From assembly GCA_951813535.1 (NCBI GenBank), contig OX638345.1, positions 199,029 to 263,028 on the forward strand: a DNA stretch of 64,000 nt. Direction: 5' to 3'. This DNA comes from an uncultured Dehalococcoidia bacterium (GTDB lineage Bacteria; Chloroflexota; Dehalococcoidia; Lucifugimonadales; UBA3495). A program made the position numbers and the translations under genes. Of this stretch, positions 7,953-16,444 are shown piece after piece (positions within the stretch are counted from its first letter, which is position 1; every line of letters starts with the position of its first letter). Below the pieces are notes generated by a model. That model saw only the letters and a list, made by a program, of their open reading frames with translations, made no database searches and was not told the DNA's origin.

Positions 7953-9359
7953 ATGAACGATCTGCTGCGCAAAGCCGCACATGCTTTAGCCGACGTTGCA
8001 AACGATCCCGTCAAAGCCGCGTCTGAAGCCTCAACGTGGATTAAGGCTGCAAGAGCGGATGCGTTGGGTGACGACGACTGGGATACCGTGTATTTCCTTG
8101 AATGTATAGTCCATTGCATCAAACAGGAATACGATGCCGCCCATCGTATCGTGACGACGGTTCCCCATTCTGGAAGCGCTACCGCAGATTGGCGCCAGCT
8201 AACTACATTTGTTTACATGTACCGGTCCCCGTTAGATGGACATGAGCGAGCCCTTCAAGAGTGTGACGAAGCAATCCGTTGGATGACACTCGATGCCAAA
8301 GGTGAGAACGCGGACCGTTTGTTGGCGAATTTACATGGTCGCAAAGGGTTCCACCATCTGAATCTCAACCAATATCACGATGCCGAAGCTTCATGTAGGT
8401 TAGCATTTGATTTGTGCAGAGACTATGTCGGGCCCTTAAGACTCATGGCAATCATATCGTTGCACAGAGGTGAACCCAAGCAGGCTATAAACTACCTTTC
8501 GGAGTCCATAGTCCGACGTACTGGCGAACCCAACTTTTGGGACCATGCCAACCGAGGAAAAGCGCTCTTGGACATTGGCGACATCCACGGTTCAATACGC
8601 GATCTCAGGGCAGCAAATTATTTGAACCCGGGCAATCCAATCGTCCTCAGTAATTTGGGAATAGCCATAGACCTGTGGGGCGACACATCGCAAGCTTGGA
8701 GATTATATGGAGAAGCGCTACAGGTCGATTTTGATTGCGCTCCTGCTCATCACAACCGGGGGGTTTTGTTTTGTAGGCTCAAGAATTATGCGGAAGCCGA
8801 AAACTGTTTCACACGAGCGATTCGATCCGAGCCTACCGCACCTCTACTCCAGTTTAACCGCGGTGTTTGCAGGTATGAACAGCACAAGTACGGGGAAGCA
8901 CTCAACGACCTCAACAAGGCAGAGGCTAACGGTTACCGTTCGTGGGATTTATTCTATTTGAAGGGAATGTGCACAGGACAATTAAAAGAGTACACTACGG
9001 CGTTGCGGTTGTTGGAATATGCAGCGCGGTATCCTTTTGTTCCTGCAGGAGTCGAATCTAATATATGGAACAATATGGGTGTCATTGCGCACAAAATGGA
9101 CGAACTTCGGACCGCTCACCAGTGCTTTGCTAAGGCAGTTATGATCGATCCTTTGAATAATTTAGCCTCTACAAACTTTGACCGTATGGAGATCAATATG
9201 AGCGGCCAAGGTATGGAGCCTACTGACGAGAGTTCTATTGATATATCTCTTCTCCAATTTTCTCCATTTGTGGCCAATTTGTCGTCATCTGACCTTCTGA
9301 GCGCGGCTAGTATAGTGAGCAATTTTGCGTCCATCGGAGTAGCGATCGCTTTGGCGTAG
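7953..9359 (+). CDS. Tetratricopeptide-repeat protein
   Basis: 468 residues made mainly of helix pairs with TPR spacing, clearest in GKALLDIGDIHGSIRDLRAA, LGIAIDLWGDTSQAWRLYGEAL, RGVLFCRLKNYAEAENCFTRAI, RGVCRYEQHKYGEALNDLNKA and MGVIAHKMDELRTAHQCFAKAV, so a protein-protein scaffold is likely. There is no signal peptide; the last 25 residues are hydrophobic/small (LLSAASIVSNFASIGVAIALA) and could anchor it. Base composition is clearly lower in GC than its neighbours and codon use is more mixed, which suggests acquisition. No good Shine-Dalgarno precedes the ATG. Partner unknown. Confidence 0.8.
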   Translation: MNDLLRKAAHALADVANDPVKAASEASTWIKAARADALGDDDWDTVYFLECIVHCIKQEYDAAHRIVTTVPHSGSATADWRQLTTFVYMYRSPLDGHERALQECDEAIRWMTLDAKGENADRLLANLHGRKGFHHLNLNQYHDAEASCRLAFDLCRDYVGPLRLMAIISLHRGEPKQAINYLSESIVRRTGEPNFWDHANRGKALLDIGDIHGSIRDLRAANYLNPGNPIVLSNLGIAIDLWGDTSQAWRLYGEALQVDFDCAPAHHNRGVLFCRLKNYAEAENCFTRAIRSEPTAPLLQFNRGVCRYEQHKYGEALNDLNKAEANGYRSWDLFYLKGMCTGQLKEYTTALRLLEYAARYPFVPAGVESNIWNNMGVIAHKMDELRTAHQCFAKAVMIDPLNNLASTNFDRMEINMSGQGMEPTDESSIDISLLQFSPFVANLSSSDLLSAASIVSNFASIGVAIALA

Positions 9360-9381
9360 GAGAATACCTTATCAATGCAGG

Positions 9382-9409
9382 GCGGCCCCATCCCACCGGA
9401 TGGGGCCGC
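9382..9409 (+). terminator. Hairpin after the TPR gene
   Basis: Perfect 12-bp stem (GCGGCCCCATCC with GGATGGGGCCGC) and a 4-base loop, 22 bases after the TPR stop. No T-tract follows, so it may be a weak terminator or a 3' stability hairpin. Confidence 0.5.
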
Positions 9410-9440
9410 ACCAAATTGCCTGCTAGGTGCGCAGCAACCG

Positions 9441-9584
9441 CTACGCCACCCTCGCCACCCCTTCCTCCCGCTCGCCTTCCGCCTTCGATCCAGCCGGCGC
9501 TACTCGCAGCGCCAGCCCGTCCCCAGCCTCGTTCACGTCGGCAACGACGTGGTCATGCTCATCGAACTCGCCGGAGAGGACGCC
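9441..9584 (-). pseudogene. Duplicated fragment of the clpC 3' end
   Basis: This 144-base stretch matches 10057-10200, the last 48 codons of clpC including the stop, at a constant offset of 616 bases. On the minus strand it reads [20 protein letters not shown] and so on to a TAG at 9441-9443 aligned with the true clpC stop, but has no upstream gene body. Several substitutions cluster near its end, so it has drifted. It is a remnant of a partial tandem duplication that encloses the HigA-like gene and palindrome R2. Confidence 0.9.
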
Positions 9585-9605
9585 CGGTTGGTGCATGCGT
9601 CGTCA

Positions 9606-9866
9606 CTATTGGCTGAATTGTCGGTAATCGGCTTCAAGGTTGATCCAGTAATCCGCCTCGATCCCCAGCACCTGAAACAGCATCGTCGCTATTTCGTCCG
9701 TAACCGCGGCTTCGCCGGTGATGATGTCGTCAAGCGTCGCAGCCGGCACCCCCAACCGGACGGCCAACTCCACCGAGGATATCCCGCGCGCTGTGATTTC
9801 CTCGGCCAAGACCTCGCCCGGTGGAATGGCGAGATCCGATAAAGGACGTGGCCTGTTCGTTGACAT
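9606..9866 (-). CDS. HigA-family antitoxin, orphan
   Basis: 86 residues with the HigA/XRE layout: IPPGEVLAEEITARGISSVELA (about residues 14-35), RLGVPAATLDDIITGEAAVTDEIA as the helix-turn-helix, and a C-terminal LGIEADYWINLEADYRQF typical of HigA. It would bind DNA as a dimer and neutralise a HigB RNase. No HigB-like gene lies on either side: upstream is palindrome R2 and downstream the clpC fragment. It is therefore either a solitary regulator or the survivor of a lost pair. Confidence 0.85.
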   Translation of the reverse strand: MSTNRPRPLSDLAIPPGEVLAEEITARGISSVELAVRLGVPAATLDDIITGEAAVTDEIATMLFQVLGIEADYWINLEADYRQFSQ

Positions 9867-9904
9867 GGCTGTGGCTCCTATCTGCGCTCACGCTGACCCA
9901 GCTC

Positions 9905-10045
9905 GCGGTGGGAACGTCAGAATCAGGATTTTCAAGATTTGCAGATTATCAGGATTGGAGCCGTTCCGTGATGAATATCCCTCAATCCTGTCAAATCATA
10001 AAATCCCGTAATCCTGTTTCTGACAATCTCCGCAGGTGGGCACGC
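9905..10045. repeat. 3'-end palindrome R2
   Basis: Arms CGTCAGAATCAGGATTTTC and AATCCTGTTTCTGAC, type I centre (GGAGCCGTTCCGTGATG) in forward orientation. It ends about 12 bases beyond the clpC stop (clpC is transcribed leftward into it). Confidence 0.85.
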
Positions 10046-10056
10046 CTGAGCCGCAC

Positions 10057-12552
10057 CTACACCACCCCAGCCAACTCCTCCTCCCGCTCGCCTTCCGCCT
10101 CCGATCCAGCCGGCGCCACCCGCAGCGCCAGCCCGTCCCCGGCTTCGTTCACGTCGGCAACGACGTGGTCGTGCTCGTTGAACTCGCCGGACAGCACGCC
10201 CTGGGCCAGCCGGTTCTCGAGGTGCCGCTGGATGGCCCGGCGCAGGGGACGCGCCCCGTAGGTCACGTTGAACCCCTCGTTCACCAGCCAGTCGCAGCCG
10301 GCCTCGGTCAGCTCGCAAGTGATGTCCCGCTCCGCGAGCCGCTTCCGCACCTCGCCCACCATCAGCCCGACGATCTCGCCGATCTGCGCCCGGCTCAGCG
10401 GGTGGAACACGATCGTCTCGTCGATGCGGTTCAGCAGCTCCGGCCGGAACGCCCGCTGCAATGCGTCGCGCACTGAACGGGACAGCTCCGCCGACACTTT
10501 CCCGGCATCCTGCTCCCGGTCGGCCGTTGGGTTGAGCCCAAAGGGCCGTTGTCCCAGGTCCCCCGTGCCCAGGTTGCTGGTCATGATGATCACCGTGTTC
10601 CGGAAGTCCACCGTCCGACCCTGCCCGTCGGTCAGCCGCCCGTCCTCCAGGATCTGCAGCAGCAGGTTGAACACGTCCGGGTGCGCCTTCTCGATCTCGT
10701 CGAACAGGATCACCCGGTGGGGCCGCCGCCGCACCGCCTCGGTCAGCTGCCCGGCGTCGTCATATCCCACGTAGCCGGGAGGCGCGCCGATCAGCCGCGA
10801 CACCGTGTGCCGCTCGCCGTACTCCGACATGTCGAGCCGCACCATGCTGTCCTCGTCGTTGAACAGGAAATCGGCCAGCGCCCGGCTCAACTCCGTCTTG
10901 CCCACGCCCGTCGGACCCAGGAAGATGAAGCTGCCATAGGGACGCTTGGGGTCGTTGAGGCCCGACCGCGCCCGACGGATGGTATCCGCCACCGCGCTGA
11001 TGGCCTCGTCCTGCCCGACGACCCGCCGGTGCAGGTGCTCCTCCATGTGCAGCAGACGCTCGGCCTCGCCCTCCATCAACTGGCCCACCGGGATTCCCGT
11101 CCAGTTGGATACCAGCTCGGCGATGTCCTTCTCGTTGACCACCAGGTCGGGTCCCGTGGTGTGCTCGATGGCCTCGTGCTCGGCGCTCAGCTCATCCTCC
11201 AGGCGCAGCCGTTCGGTGCGGTGCTGCGCCGCCCGCTCGTAGTCGGACAGCTGGTTCGCCCGCTCCTCCAGGTCGGTCAACTCCCGCCGCCGGTTCTCCA
11301 TCTGCTGCAGCTTGGGCGGCAGCATCCCCGCGTCGATGCGCACCTTGCTGCCCGCCTCGTCGATGAAGTCGATGGCCTTGTCCGGCAGCTTGCGGTCGGT
11401 GATGTACCGGTCGCTCAGCCGCACCGCCGCTGCGATGGCCCCGTCGGTGAGCGTCACCCGGTGGTGGGCCTCGTAGCGCGGCTTCAGCGCCATGAGGATG
11501 TCCAGCGCCTGCTCGGGCGTCGGTTCTTCGACAAACACCGGCTGGAACCGCCGCGCCAGCGCCGGGTCCCGCTCGATGTGCTTGCGGTACTCGTCCAGCG
11601 TCGTCGACCCGATGGCCTGCAGCTCGCCCCGGGCCAGCGCCGGCTTGAGCATGTTGCTGGCGTCCAGGCCGCCCTCGCCGGCGCCGGCGCCCACCAGCGT
11701 GTGCATCTCGTCCAGGAAGACGATCACCTCGCCGTTGGACGACGTCACCTCGTCGATGACCGACTTCAGCCGCTCCTCGAACTCGCCGCGGAACTTGGCG
11801 CCGGCCACCAGCCGGCCCATGTCCAGCGCCATGACCCGCTTGTTGTGCAGCGAGTCGGGCACGTCGTCGCAGATGATCTTGCTGGCCAGCCCCTCGGCGA
11901 TGGCCGTCTTGCCCACGCCGGCCTCGCCGATCAGCACCGGGTTGTTCTTGGTGCGCCGGGTGAGCGTCTGCATCACCTGGCGGATCTCCTGCTCCCGCCC
12001 CACCACCGGGTCCAGCTTGCCGATGCGCGCCAGCTCGGTCAGGTCCACGCTGTACTTCTCCAGCGAGCGGTACTGTTGCTCCGCGTTCTGGTCCTCCACC
12101 CGGTGCGAGCCGCGCAGCTTCTGCATGGCCTGGTACATCATCTCCTGGTTGACGCCCAGATCCTGCAGCAGCCGCGCCGAATCGCCGGCGTTCTCCCGGG
12201 CCGCCGCCACCAGCAGGTGCTCCACGCTGATGAACTGGTCCTTCAGCCGCTGCGCCTCCTCGTCCGCCACCTGCAGCATCCGCTGCAACCGGGGCGTGAT
12301 GAAGATCTGCTGCGTGCCCGACACCACCTTCGGCGCCGAGTCCAGCGTCTGGTGCAGCCGGCTCTTCACCGCCTCGGCGTCAACGCCCAGCTCCCGGAAG
12401 ATGCGCTCCGGCAGCCCATCCTCCAGCGCCACCAGCGCCAGGAGTACGTGCTCCACGTCCCACTGGCTGTGCTGGTAGTTGCGCACCAGCTCCTGGGAGC
12501 GTTGCAACGCCTCCTGCGCCTGTCTCGTGAATTTGTCCGCGGTCATCACCAT
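10057..12552 (-). CDS. clpC: ClpC-type AAA+ unfoldase
   Basis: 831 residues. Two N-terminal Clp repeats (about 1-150) are followed by AAA-1 with GEAGVGKT and [12 protein letters not shown], a short middle domain (about 45 residues, [20 protein letters not shown]), and AAA-2 with [33 protein letters not shown] and [10 protein letters not shown]. The short middle domain and length fit ClpC, which feeds substrates to ClpP, not ClpB, whose coiled coil is much longer. First ATG has AGGAGG nine bases upstream. It is the last gene of dnaJ-hspR-clpC, so heat-shock control by HspR is likely. Its last 48 codons are duplicated at 9441-9584 and palindrome R2 abuts the stop. Confidence 0.93.
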   Translation of the reverse strand: MVMTADKFTRQAQEALQRSQELVRNYQHSQWDVEHVLLALVALEDGLPERIFRELGVDAEAVKSRLHQTLDSAPKVVSGTQQIFITPRLQRMLQVADEEAQRLKDQFISVEHLLVAAARENAGDSARLLQDLGVNQEMMYQAMQKLRGSHRVEDQNAEQQYRSLEKYSVDLTELARIGKLDPVVGREQEIRQVMQTLTRRTKNNPVLIGEAGVGKTAIAEGLASKIICDDVPDSLHNKRVMALDMGRLVAGAKFRGEFEERLKSVIDEVTSSNGEVIVFLDEMHTLVGAGAGEGGLDASNMLKPALARGELQAIGSTTLDEYRKHIERDPALARRFQPVFVEEPTPEQALDILMALKPRYEAHHRVTLTDGAIAAAVRLSDRYITDRKLPDKAIDFIDEAGSKVRIDAGMLPPKLQQMENRRRELTDLEERANQLSDYERAAQHRTERLRLEDELSAEHEAIEHTTGPDLVVNEKDIAELVSNWTGIPVGQLMEGEAERLLHMEEHLHRRVVGQDEAISAVADTIRRARSGLNDPKRPYGSFIFLGPTGVGKTELSRALADFLFNDEDSMVRLDMSEYGERHTVSRLIGAPPGYVGYDDAGQLTEAVRRRPHRVILFDEIEKAHPDVFNLLLQILEDGRLTDGQGRTVDFRNTVIIMTSNLGTGDLGQRPFGLNPTADREQDAGKVSAELSRSVRDALQRAFRPELLNRIDETIVFHPLSRAQIGEIVGLMVGEVRKRLAERDITCELTEAGCDWLVNEGFNVTYGARPLRRAIQRHLENRLAQGVLSGEFNEHDHVVADVNEAGDGLALRVAPAGSEAEGEREEELAGVV

Positions 12553-12558
12553 ATCTGC

Positions 12559-12954
12559 TTACCTCCTGGTTGAGTTATTCCTGAGGGTCGAATTATTGCG
12601 AGGACTGCCGTCGCCGGCCGAGTTACGGGTCACGTTGTCGGCGGCGCGCAGTCGGTTCACTTCGTTGCTCAGCGCTTCCACCTGGCCTTCCAGTTCCGTT
12701 ATCCGGTCGATCAGCTTCAGCGCCACCTCCGCTCCAGCCAGGTTCACGCCCAGCTCGTCGACAAAGGTCTTGATCCTGCGCAGCCGCTCCACGTCGGCCA
12801 TGGAGTACAGCCGCTGCCGTCCGCCGGAGCGCGACGGCATCACCAGCCCCACGCGCTCGTAGTAGCGCAGGGTCTGCGCGTGCAGGCCCACCATGCGCGC
12901 GGCCACGCTGATGACGAAGCAGGGTTCGGTCGGGAAGTTGTTGCCCGGTGTCAT
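12559..12954 (-). CDS. hspR: MerR-family heat shock repressor HspR
   Basis: 131 residues. The N-terminal MerR helix-turn-helix reads FVISVAARMVGLHAQTLRYYERVGLVMPSRSGGRQRLYS, split here only by continuity (about residues 13-51), followed by VERLRRIKTFVDELGVNLAGAE and a coiled coil (about 80-106). The LHAQTLRYYE motif is characteristic of HspR, which represses chaperone operons with DnaK as co-repressor. It sits between dnaJ and clpC as in many actinobacteria and Chloroflexota. A GGAGGG site precedes the ATG. The C-terminal 25 residues (NNSTLRNNSTRR) are low-complexity and polar. Confidence 0.92.
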   Translation of the reverse strand: MTPGNNFPTEPCFVISVAARMVGLHAQTLRYYERVGLVMPSRSGGRQRLYSMADVERLRRIKTFVDELGVNLAGAEVALKLIDRITELEGQVEALSNEVNRLRAADNVTRNSAGDGSPRNNSTLRNNSTRR

Positions 12955-12970
12955 CTCGCTCCCTCCTTCG

Positions 12971-13861
12971 TTATTCCGCGTCGCGCAGCTGCTCGAAGAG
13001 TTCGCGCTGCTCGTCGGTGAGCCCGGTTGGCAGCGACACGTTCACCACCGCGTACAGGTTGCCCCGGTTCTCCGGATCGTTGAGCCTGGTCATGCCCTGT
13101 CCGGCCAGCCGGAACCGGCGGCCGTTCTGCGTCTCCGGGGGCAGCGTCAGCTCGATCTGCCCCCGCAACGTCTTCACCGTGGCCGAACCACCCAACACGG
13201 CGTCCAACAGCGGCACGTCCAGCGTCGTATTGAGGTCATCGCCCTTGCGCTCAAACCGGGCGTGGGGCAGCACCGTAACCAGCAGGTTGAACTCTCCGCC
13301 GGAACTGTTGCCCGCCGCGATGTGTACCCGCCCGCCGTCGGCGATGCCGGCCGGGATCTTGACCTCCAGCCGGCGGCCGTCGGGCAGGCTCACCAGCCGA
13401 ATGGTCCCGTGGTCGGCCTCCTCCAGCGTGATCTCCACCGGCACGTCCGCCGGCCTTGGCCGGAACCGCTCGCCCCTGCCGCCGCCCAGGTCGGACGCGA
13501 AACCGCCCAGTCCCCCCAGCAGGTCCGACAGCGTCGCCCCGCCGGTGGAGAAGCTGAACCCGCCCGGGCCGCCTCCGCCGAAGTTGCCGCCTCGGAAGAA
13601 CTGCGAAAAGTCGCCCCCGCCCTGCCGATCAAAGTGTTCGGCCTGCTCCCAACGGTCACCGTAGCGGTCGTACTTTTCCCGCTTGTCCCCGTCGGACAGC
13701 ACTTCGTAGGCGGCGTTGATCGTCTTGAACCGCTCCGCCGCGGCGTCGTCCCCGGGATTCACGTCCGGGTGATGCTGACGCGCCAGCCGGCGGTACGCCT
13801 GCCGGATCTCCTTTTCGTCGGCGCTGCGCGGTACGCCCAGTATGTCGTAGTAGTCAGCCAT
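12971..13861 (-). CDS. dnaJ: DnaJ/CbpA-type J-domain co-chaperone
   Basis: 296 residues from the ATG at 13861, which has AGGAG seven bases upstream and gives the usual [10 protein letters not shown]; another ATG six codons earlier lacks a site. The J domain (1-70) has the HPD motif in [13 protein letters not shown] Gly/Phe-rich linker (about 75-130) follows, then two C-terminal beta domains ([31 protein letters not shown]). No CxxCxGxG zinc fingers are present, so it is CbpA-like. First gene of the dnaJ-hspR-clpC operon, with a good promoter just upstream. Confidence 0.93.
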   Translation of the reverse strand: MADYYDILGVPRSADEKEIRQAYRRLARQHHPDVNPGDDAAAERFKTINAAYEVLSDGDKREKYDRYGDRWEQAEHFDRQGGGDFSQFFRGGNFGGGGPGGFSFSTGGATLSDLLGGLGGFASDLGGGRGERFRPRPADVPVEITLEEADHGTIRLVSLPDGRRLEVKIPAGIADGGRVHIAAGNSSGGEFNLLVTVLPHARFERKGDDLNTTLDVPLLDAVLGGSATVKTLRGQIELTLPPETQNGRRFRLAGQGMTRLNDPENRGNLYAVVNVSLPTGLTDEQRELFEQLRDAE

Positions 13862-13897
13862 TGCGGCTCCTGCCTGCATTAAAATGATCGTGCCACC

Positions 13898-13926
13898 ATC
13901 ATATCAGACGATGCGGTTACAATCAA
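13898..13926 (-). promoter_or_regulatory. Sigma-70-type promoter of dnaJ-hspR-clpC
   Basis: On the minus strand TTGATT (13921-13926) and TATGAT (13898-13903) are separated by 17 bases, placing the transcript start about 28 bases before the dnaJ ATG. Confidence 0.65.
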
Positions 13927-13930
13927 TAAA

Positions 13931-13971
13931 TTGATGGTTAATAGTCTATAGACTTAACAATAGCCCATCAA
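13931..13971. promoter_or_regulatory. Nested palindrome in the divergent dnaJ/hsp20 promoter region
   Basis: A perfect 12-bp palindrome AGTCTATAGACT (13943-13954) is enclosed by the outer inverted repeat TTGATGG (13931-13937) and CCATCAA (13965-13971). It overlaps the hsp20 -35 box and lies immediately upstream of the dnaJ -35 box. It does not match CIRCE or the canonical HspR HAIR sequence, so the binding protein is uncertain; HspR is the natural candidate by context. Confidence 0.5.
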
Positions 13972-13982
13972 CTTTGTATAGT
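13954..13982 (+). promoter_or_regulatory. Sigma-70-type promoter of hsp20
   Basis: TTAACA (13954-13959) and TATAGT (13977-13982) with 17-base spacing, about 70 bases upstream of the hsp20 ATG. Confidence 0.6.
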
Positions 13983-14051
13983 GACATCACCGGCCAAAAC
14001 ACGGCCAATAACATCCCCGGCCAACGCGCCGATGCCTCTGGAGGATAAATT

Positions 14052-14531
14052 ATGACGACCATGCAGCGATTTGACCCCTTCCGCGAGATGCGCCATTTCA
14101 ACCGTCTGTTCAACAGCCCCCTGTGGGCGGCCCAGCGCTGGGGCGACCCCATGGACGACGGCGTAGAGACCGCCGGCGAGGCCTGGTCCATCCCCATGGA
14201 CGTGGCCCGCAACGACCGGCAGCTCACCGTCACCGCGTCCCTCCCCGGCTTCATCGCCGATGACGTGGACGTGTCCATCAGCCCCGACCGGATCCTCTCC
14301 ATCAAGGCCTCCCGCCAGTCGGAGGTCAGTCACGAGGGCGAGGAATACCTGATGCGCGAACGCCGCTCCGGCACCTTCTCCCGCGCCATCCGGCTCCCCA
14401 GCGAACTCAACCTGGACGACGCCTCCGTCGCCCTGGAACACGGCGTACTCACCGTCAAGGTCCCCGTCGCCGAGGCCGCCCAGACCCGGCGCCTGCAGAT
14501 CTCCAACGCCTCGGGCGCCAACGCCTGCTAA
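14052..14531 (+). CDS. Small heat shock protein, Hsp20 family
   Basis: 159 residues. ATP-independent holdase that keeps unfolding proteins soluble in oligomers. The alpha-crystallin domain spans about 50-145: WSIPMDVARNDRQLTVTASL, LPGFIADDVDVSI, ILSIKASRQSEV, FSRAIRLPSELNLDDASVAL, and EHGVLTVKVPVAE. GGAGG lies six bases before the ATG. Divergent from the dnaJ-hspR-clpC operon and sharing its promoter region, so it probably belongs to the same heat response. Confidence 0.95.
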   Translation: MTTMQRFDPFREMRHFNRLFNSPLWAAQRWGDPMDDGVETAGEAWSIPMDVARNDRQLTVTASLPGFIADDVDVSISPDRILSIKASRQSEVSHEGEEYLMRERRSGTFSRAIRLPSELNLDDASVALEHGVLTVKVPVAEAAQTRRLQISNASGANAC

Positions 14532-14570
14532 ACGCCGGTGCAACGCCCGATGAGACGCGGTCGTGGCACA

Positions 14571-14599
14571 GTGGAGGCGGGGCAACCCCCCGCCTCCAC
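14571..14599 (+). terminator. GC-rich hairpin after hsp20
   Basis: 12-bp perfect stem (GTGGAGGCGGGG with CCCCGCCTCCAC), 5-base loop, 40 bases after the hsp20 stop. T-tract is poor (ACTTCTGT). Likely terminator or 3' end protector. Confidence 0.55.
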
Positions 14600-14660
14600 T
14601 TCTGTCATGCCGCAACGCGATGCCTCGATCACCACAACCGTCACACCAACCACCCCAACC

Positions 14661-14690
14661 CGTCATTCCCGCTTTCGTGGGAATCCAGGA
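14661..14690. repeat. Short REP-like hairpin
   Basis: CGTCATTCCCGC and GGGAATCCAGG around TTTCGT form a small hairpin resembling a short repeat that I recall as common in many bacterial genomes. It lies in the 338-base gap between hsp20 and the cyclase gene. A further repeat-like phrase (TTAATCCTGTATATCC) follows at about 14723-14738. Confidence 0.4.
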
Positions 14691-14869
14691 AACCTCGTCC
14701 GCAAACATCCGGTCATATCCAGTTAATCCTGTATATCCATGCGAAATTCCCCTTGCACGCCAAAAGGACGCGCATGAGAGCTCGCCCGTGTTGCGCCCTC
14801 TCCCGCCCTGCGTCATAATTCGTCGCACCTGTCGCGCAACGTATGCTGATGAGGATGGAGGGAATTCTT

Positions 14870-15823
14870 ATGCCGCAAGCCGGTATTCCGTCGGAGCAGG
14901 AAGTGTTGGGCTGGTTCGATAGCCTGTCCAACTGGGGTAGATGGGGTGACGACGACGAGCTGGGCACCCCCAATCTGATCACTCCCGAGAAGACCCGCCA
15001 GGCCCTGGCCACCGTCCAGGAAGGCCTTTGCGTCTCCCTGTCTCGCGATGTGACCTGGGACCCGGCCCCGGACGTTCCGGCTCCACCGGTGCACTACATG
15101 ATCGAAAGCGGCGAGGGCTGGGCCACCGGCGACAAGGTGTCCAACCGCCCCTCCGCCGTGGCCATGGACTACATCGGCATGATCTTCCACGGGGTGTCCG
15201 TCACCCACGTGGACAGCCTGGCCCACTTCTTCTGGAACGGCAAGACCTACAACGGCAAGCCGGCCCACATGGTGTCCACCAGCCTTGGCGCCACCGTGTG
15301 CTCCGTCGAGCAGGCGAAAAACGGCTTCATCACCCGCGGCGTGCTGGTGGACGTGCCTTTAGTGCGCGGCGTCGACTGGGTGGAGCGCGGCGAGGGCGTC
15401 ATGCCCGACGACATCCTGGCCGCCGAGGAGCGCTGCGGCTTCCGCATCGAACCCGGCGACGTGCTCCTGGTGCGCACCGGCCAGCTTCGACGCCGCATGG
15501 TCGAGGGACCCGTGCCGCGCGAAGCCGGCTCCACTGCGTGCCAGGCCGCCTGCCTGCCCCTCTTCCGGGAACGGGACATCGCCGTGCTGGGTTCGGACAC
15601 CGGCAACGACGTCAGCCCGCCCCAGTATCCGGGCCAGCTCACCAACCCGGTGCACCAGGTGTCCATCACCGCCATGGGCCTGTGGATCCTGGACAACGCC
15701 AACCTCGAGGAGGTCGCCGACGCCTGCCGGGAACGCAACCGCTGGACCTTCATGGTCAGCATCAACCCCCTGCGTCTCCAGAACACCACCGGCTCTCCCG
15801 TAAACCCGGTTGCGGTTTTCTAA
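14870..15823 (+). CDS. Cyclase-family (KynB-like) metal-dependent hydrolase
   Basis: 317 residues from the ATG at 14870, which has GGAGGG seven bases upstream; three earlier in-frame ATGs have no such site. The family includes kynurenine formamidase and related amidohydrolases with a Zn/Mn-binding HxxxxDxxxH-type motif, seen here as GVSVTHVDSLAHFFW (about residues 107-121). Further conserved parts are RIEPGDVLLVRTGQ and VLGSDTGNDV. The N-terminus (WFDSLSNWGRWGDDDELGTPN) matches the larger bacterial cyclase proteins. Gene stands alone; substrate unknown. Confidence 0.85.
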   Translation: MPQAGIPSEQEVLGWFDSLSNWGRWGDDDELGTPNLITPEKTRQALATVQEGLCVSLSRDVTWDPAPDVPAPPVHYMIESGEGWATGDKVSNRPSAVAMDYIGMIFHGVSVTHVDSLAHFFWNGKTYNGKPAHMVSTSLGATVCSVEQAKNGFITRGVLVDVPLVRGVDWVERGEGVMPDDILAAEERCGFRIEPGDVLLVRTGQLRRRMVEGPVPREAGSTACQAACLPLFRERDIAVLGSDTGNDVSPPQYPGQLTNPVHQVSITAMGLWILDNANLEEVADACRERNRWTFMVSINPLRLQNTTGSPVNPVAVF

Positions 15824-15990
15824 CCGGCAACGAGCGCGCAAAACAACGAACCACCGATATCCGAACCCGCACGACAACTTCAGCCGCCATTTAACCCAAT
15901 CCGCGACCTCGTTCCGACCGCCGGAAGCCTCGACGGCGTCCTAACCCAGGTCGCAGCGCAAAAATGCTCCCCAAACGTCGTCCCATTCCA

Positions 15991-16019
15991 TTGACACTAT
16001 TGCGGCGCTAGGGTATTAC
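15991..16019 (+). promoter_or_regulatory. Strong sigma-70-type promoter of the DUF5679 gene
   Basis: TTGACA (15991-15996), 17-base spacer, TATTAC (16014-16019), 50 bases before the start codon. The preceding 167 bases after the cyclase gene hold nothing else I can name. Confidence 0.65.
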
Positions 16020-16069
16020 TCAAGACGGGCCCACGATAGGAGCCCTGCGACCATTGGAGGTAATTGTCA

Positions 16070-16225
16070 ATGACGACTCAGGTTCAGATCTACTGTGTGA
16101 AGTGCAAGTCGAAGACCGACTCGCGTGACGTTCAGGGCGTGACCATGAAGAACGGCCGCCCCGCAACCCAGGCGATTTGCACTGTCTGCGGGACCAAGAA
16201 ATTCAGGATAGGAGCCACTCCGTAA
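16070..16225 (+). CDS. DUF5679 small zinc-ribbon protein
   Basis: 51 residues, ATG at 16070 with GGAGG nine bases upstream. Two CxxC knuckles, YCVKCKSK (about residues 8-15) and CTVCGTKKF (about 36-44), flank the conserved VTMKNGRPATQA, giving a rubredoxin/ribbon-type zinc site. It resembles the small DUF5679 family, found as a free-standing gene or fused to DNA topoisomerases. Strong promoter and strong terminator bracket it, suggesting a well-expressed single-gene transcript. Function unknown. Confidence 0.85.
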   Translation: MTTQVQIYCVKCKSKTDSRDVQGVTMKNGRPATQAICTVCGTKKFRIGATP

Positions 16226-16349
16226 TCGCGGCGGACGTGCGTCAACGTCATTCGCATCCTCAGTACTGCTGAGGTCGAGGTCGCGCGACGATTGTTGAGC
16301 ATATAACTCGGCAACCGGGAGGGCGCACGGCCCCTTGGGTAGCCAAAAG

Positions 16350-16381
16350 AAAGGGCGCTCCCCACCGGGCAGCGCCCTTTT
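16350..16381 (+). terminator. Intrinsic terminator of the DUF5679 transcript
   Basis: 10-bp stem (AAAGGGCGCT with AGCGCCCTTT), 11-base loop, followed by T-C-T. The 125 bases between the DUF5679 stop and this hairpin form an unusually long 3' UTR with no reading frame I trust. Confidence 0.8.
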
Positions 16382-16444
16382 CTATCGCCGGCAGTAAACG
16401 AGTGCCATGCCGAACTTCAGATGATGCGAGCTCCGGGGTGAACT

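Noticed and set aside
10549-12573. 674-codon plus-strand frame opposite clpC
   Set aside because: Antisense shadow of clpC, dominated by Arg, His, Gln and Leu, without a domain.
13943-13954. Canonical HAIR or CIRCE heat-shock operator
   Set aside because: The palindrome AGTCTATAGACT does not match CTTGAGT-N7-ACTCAAG or TTAGCACTC-N9-GAGTGCTAA.
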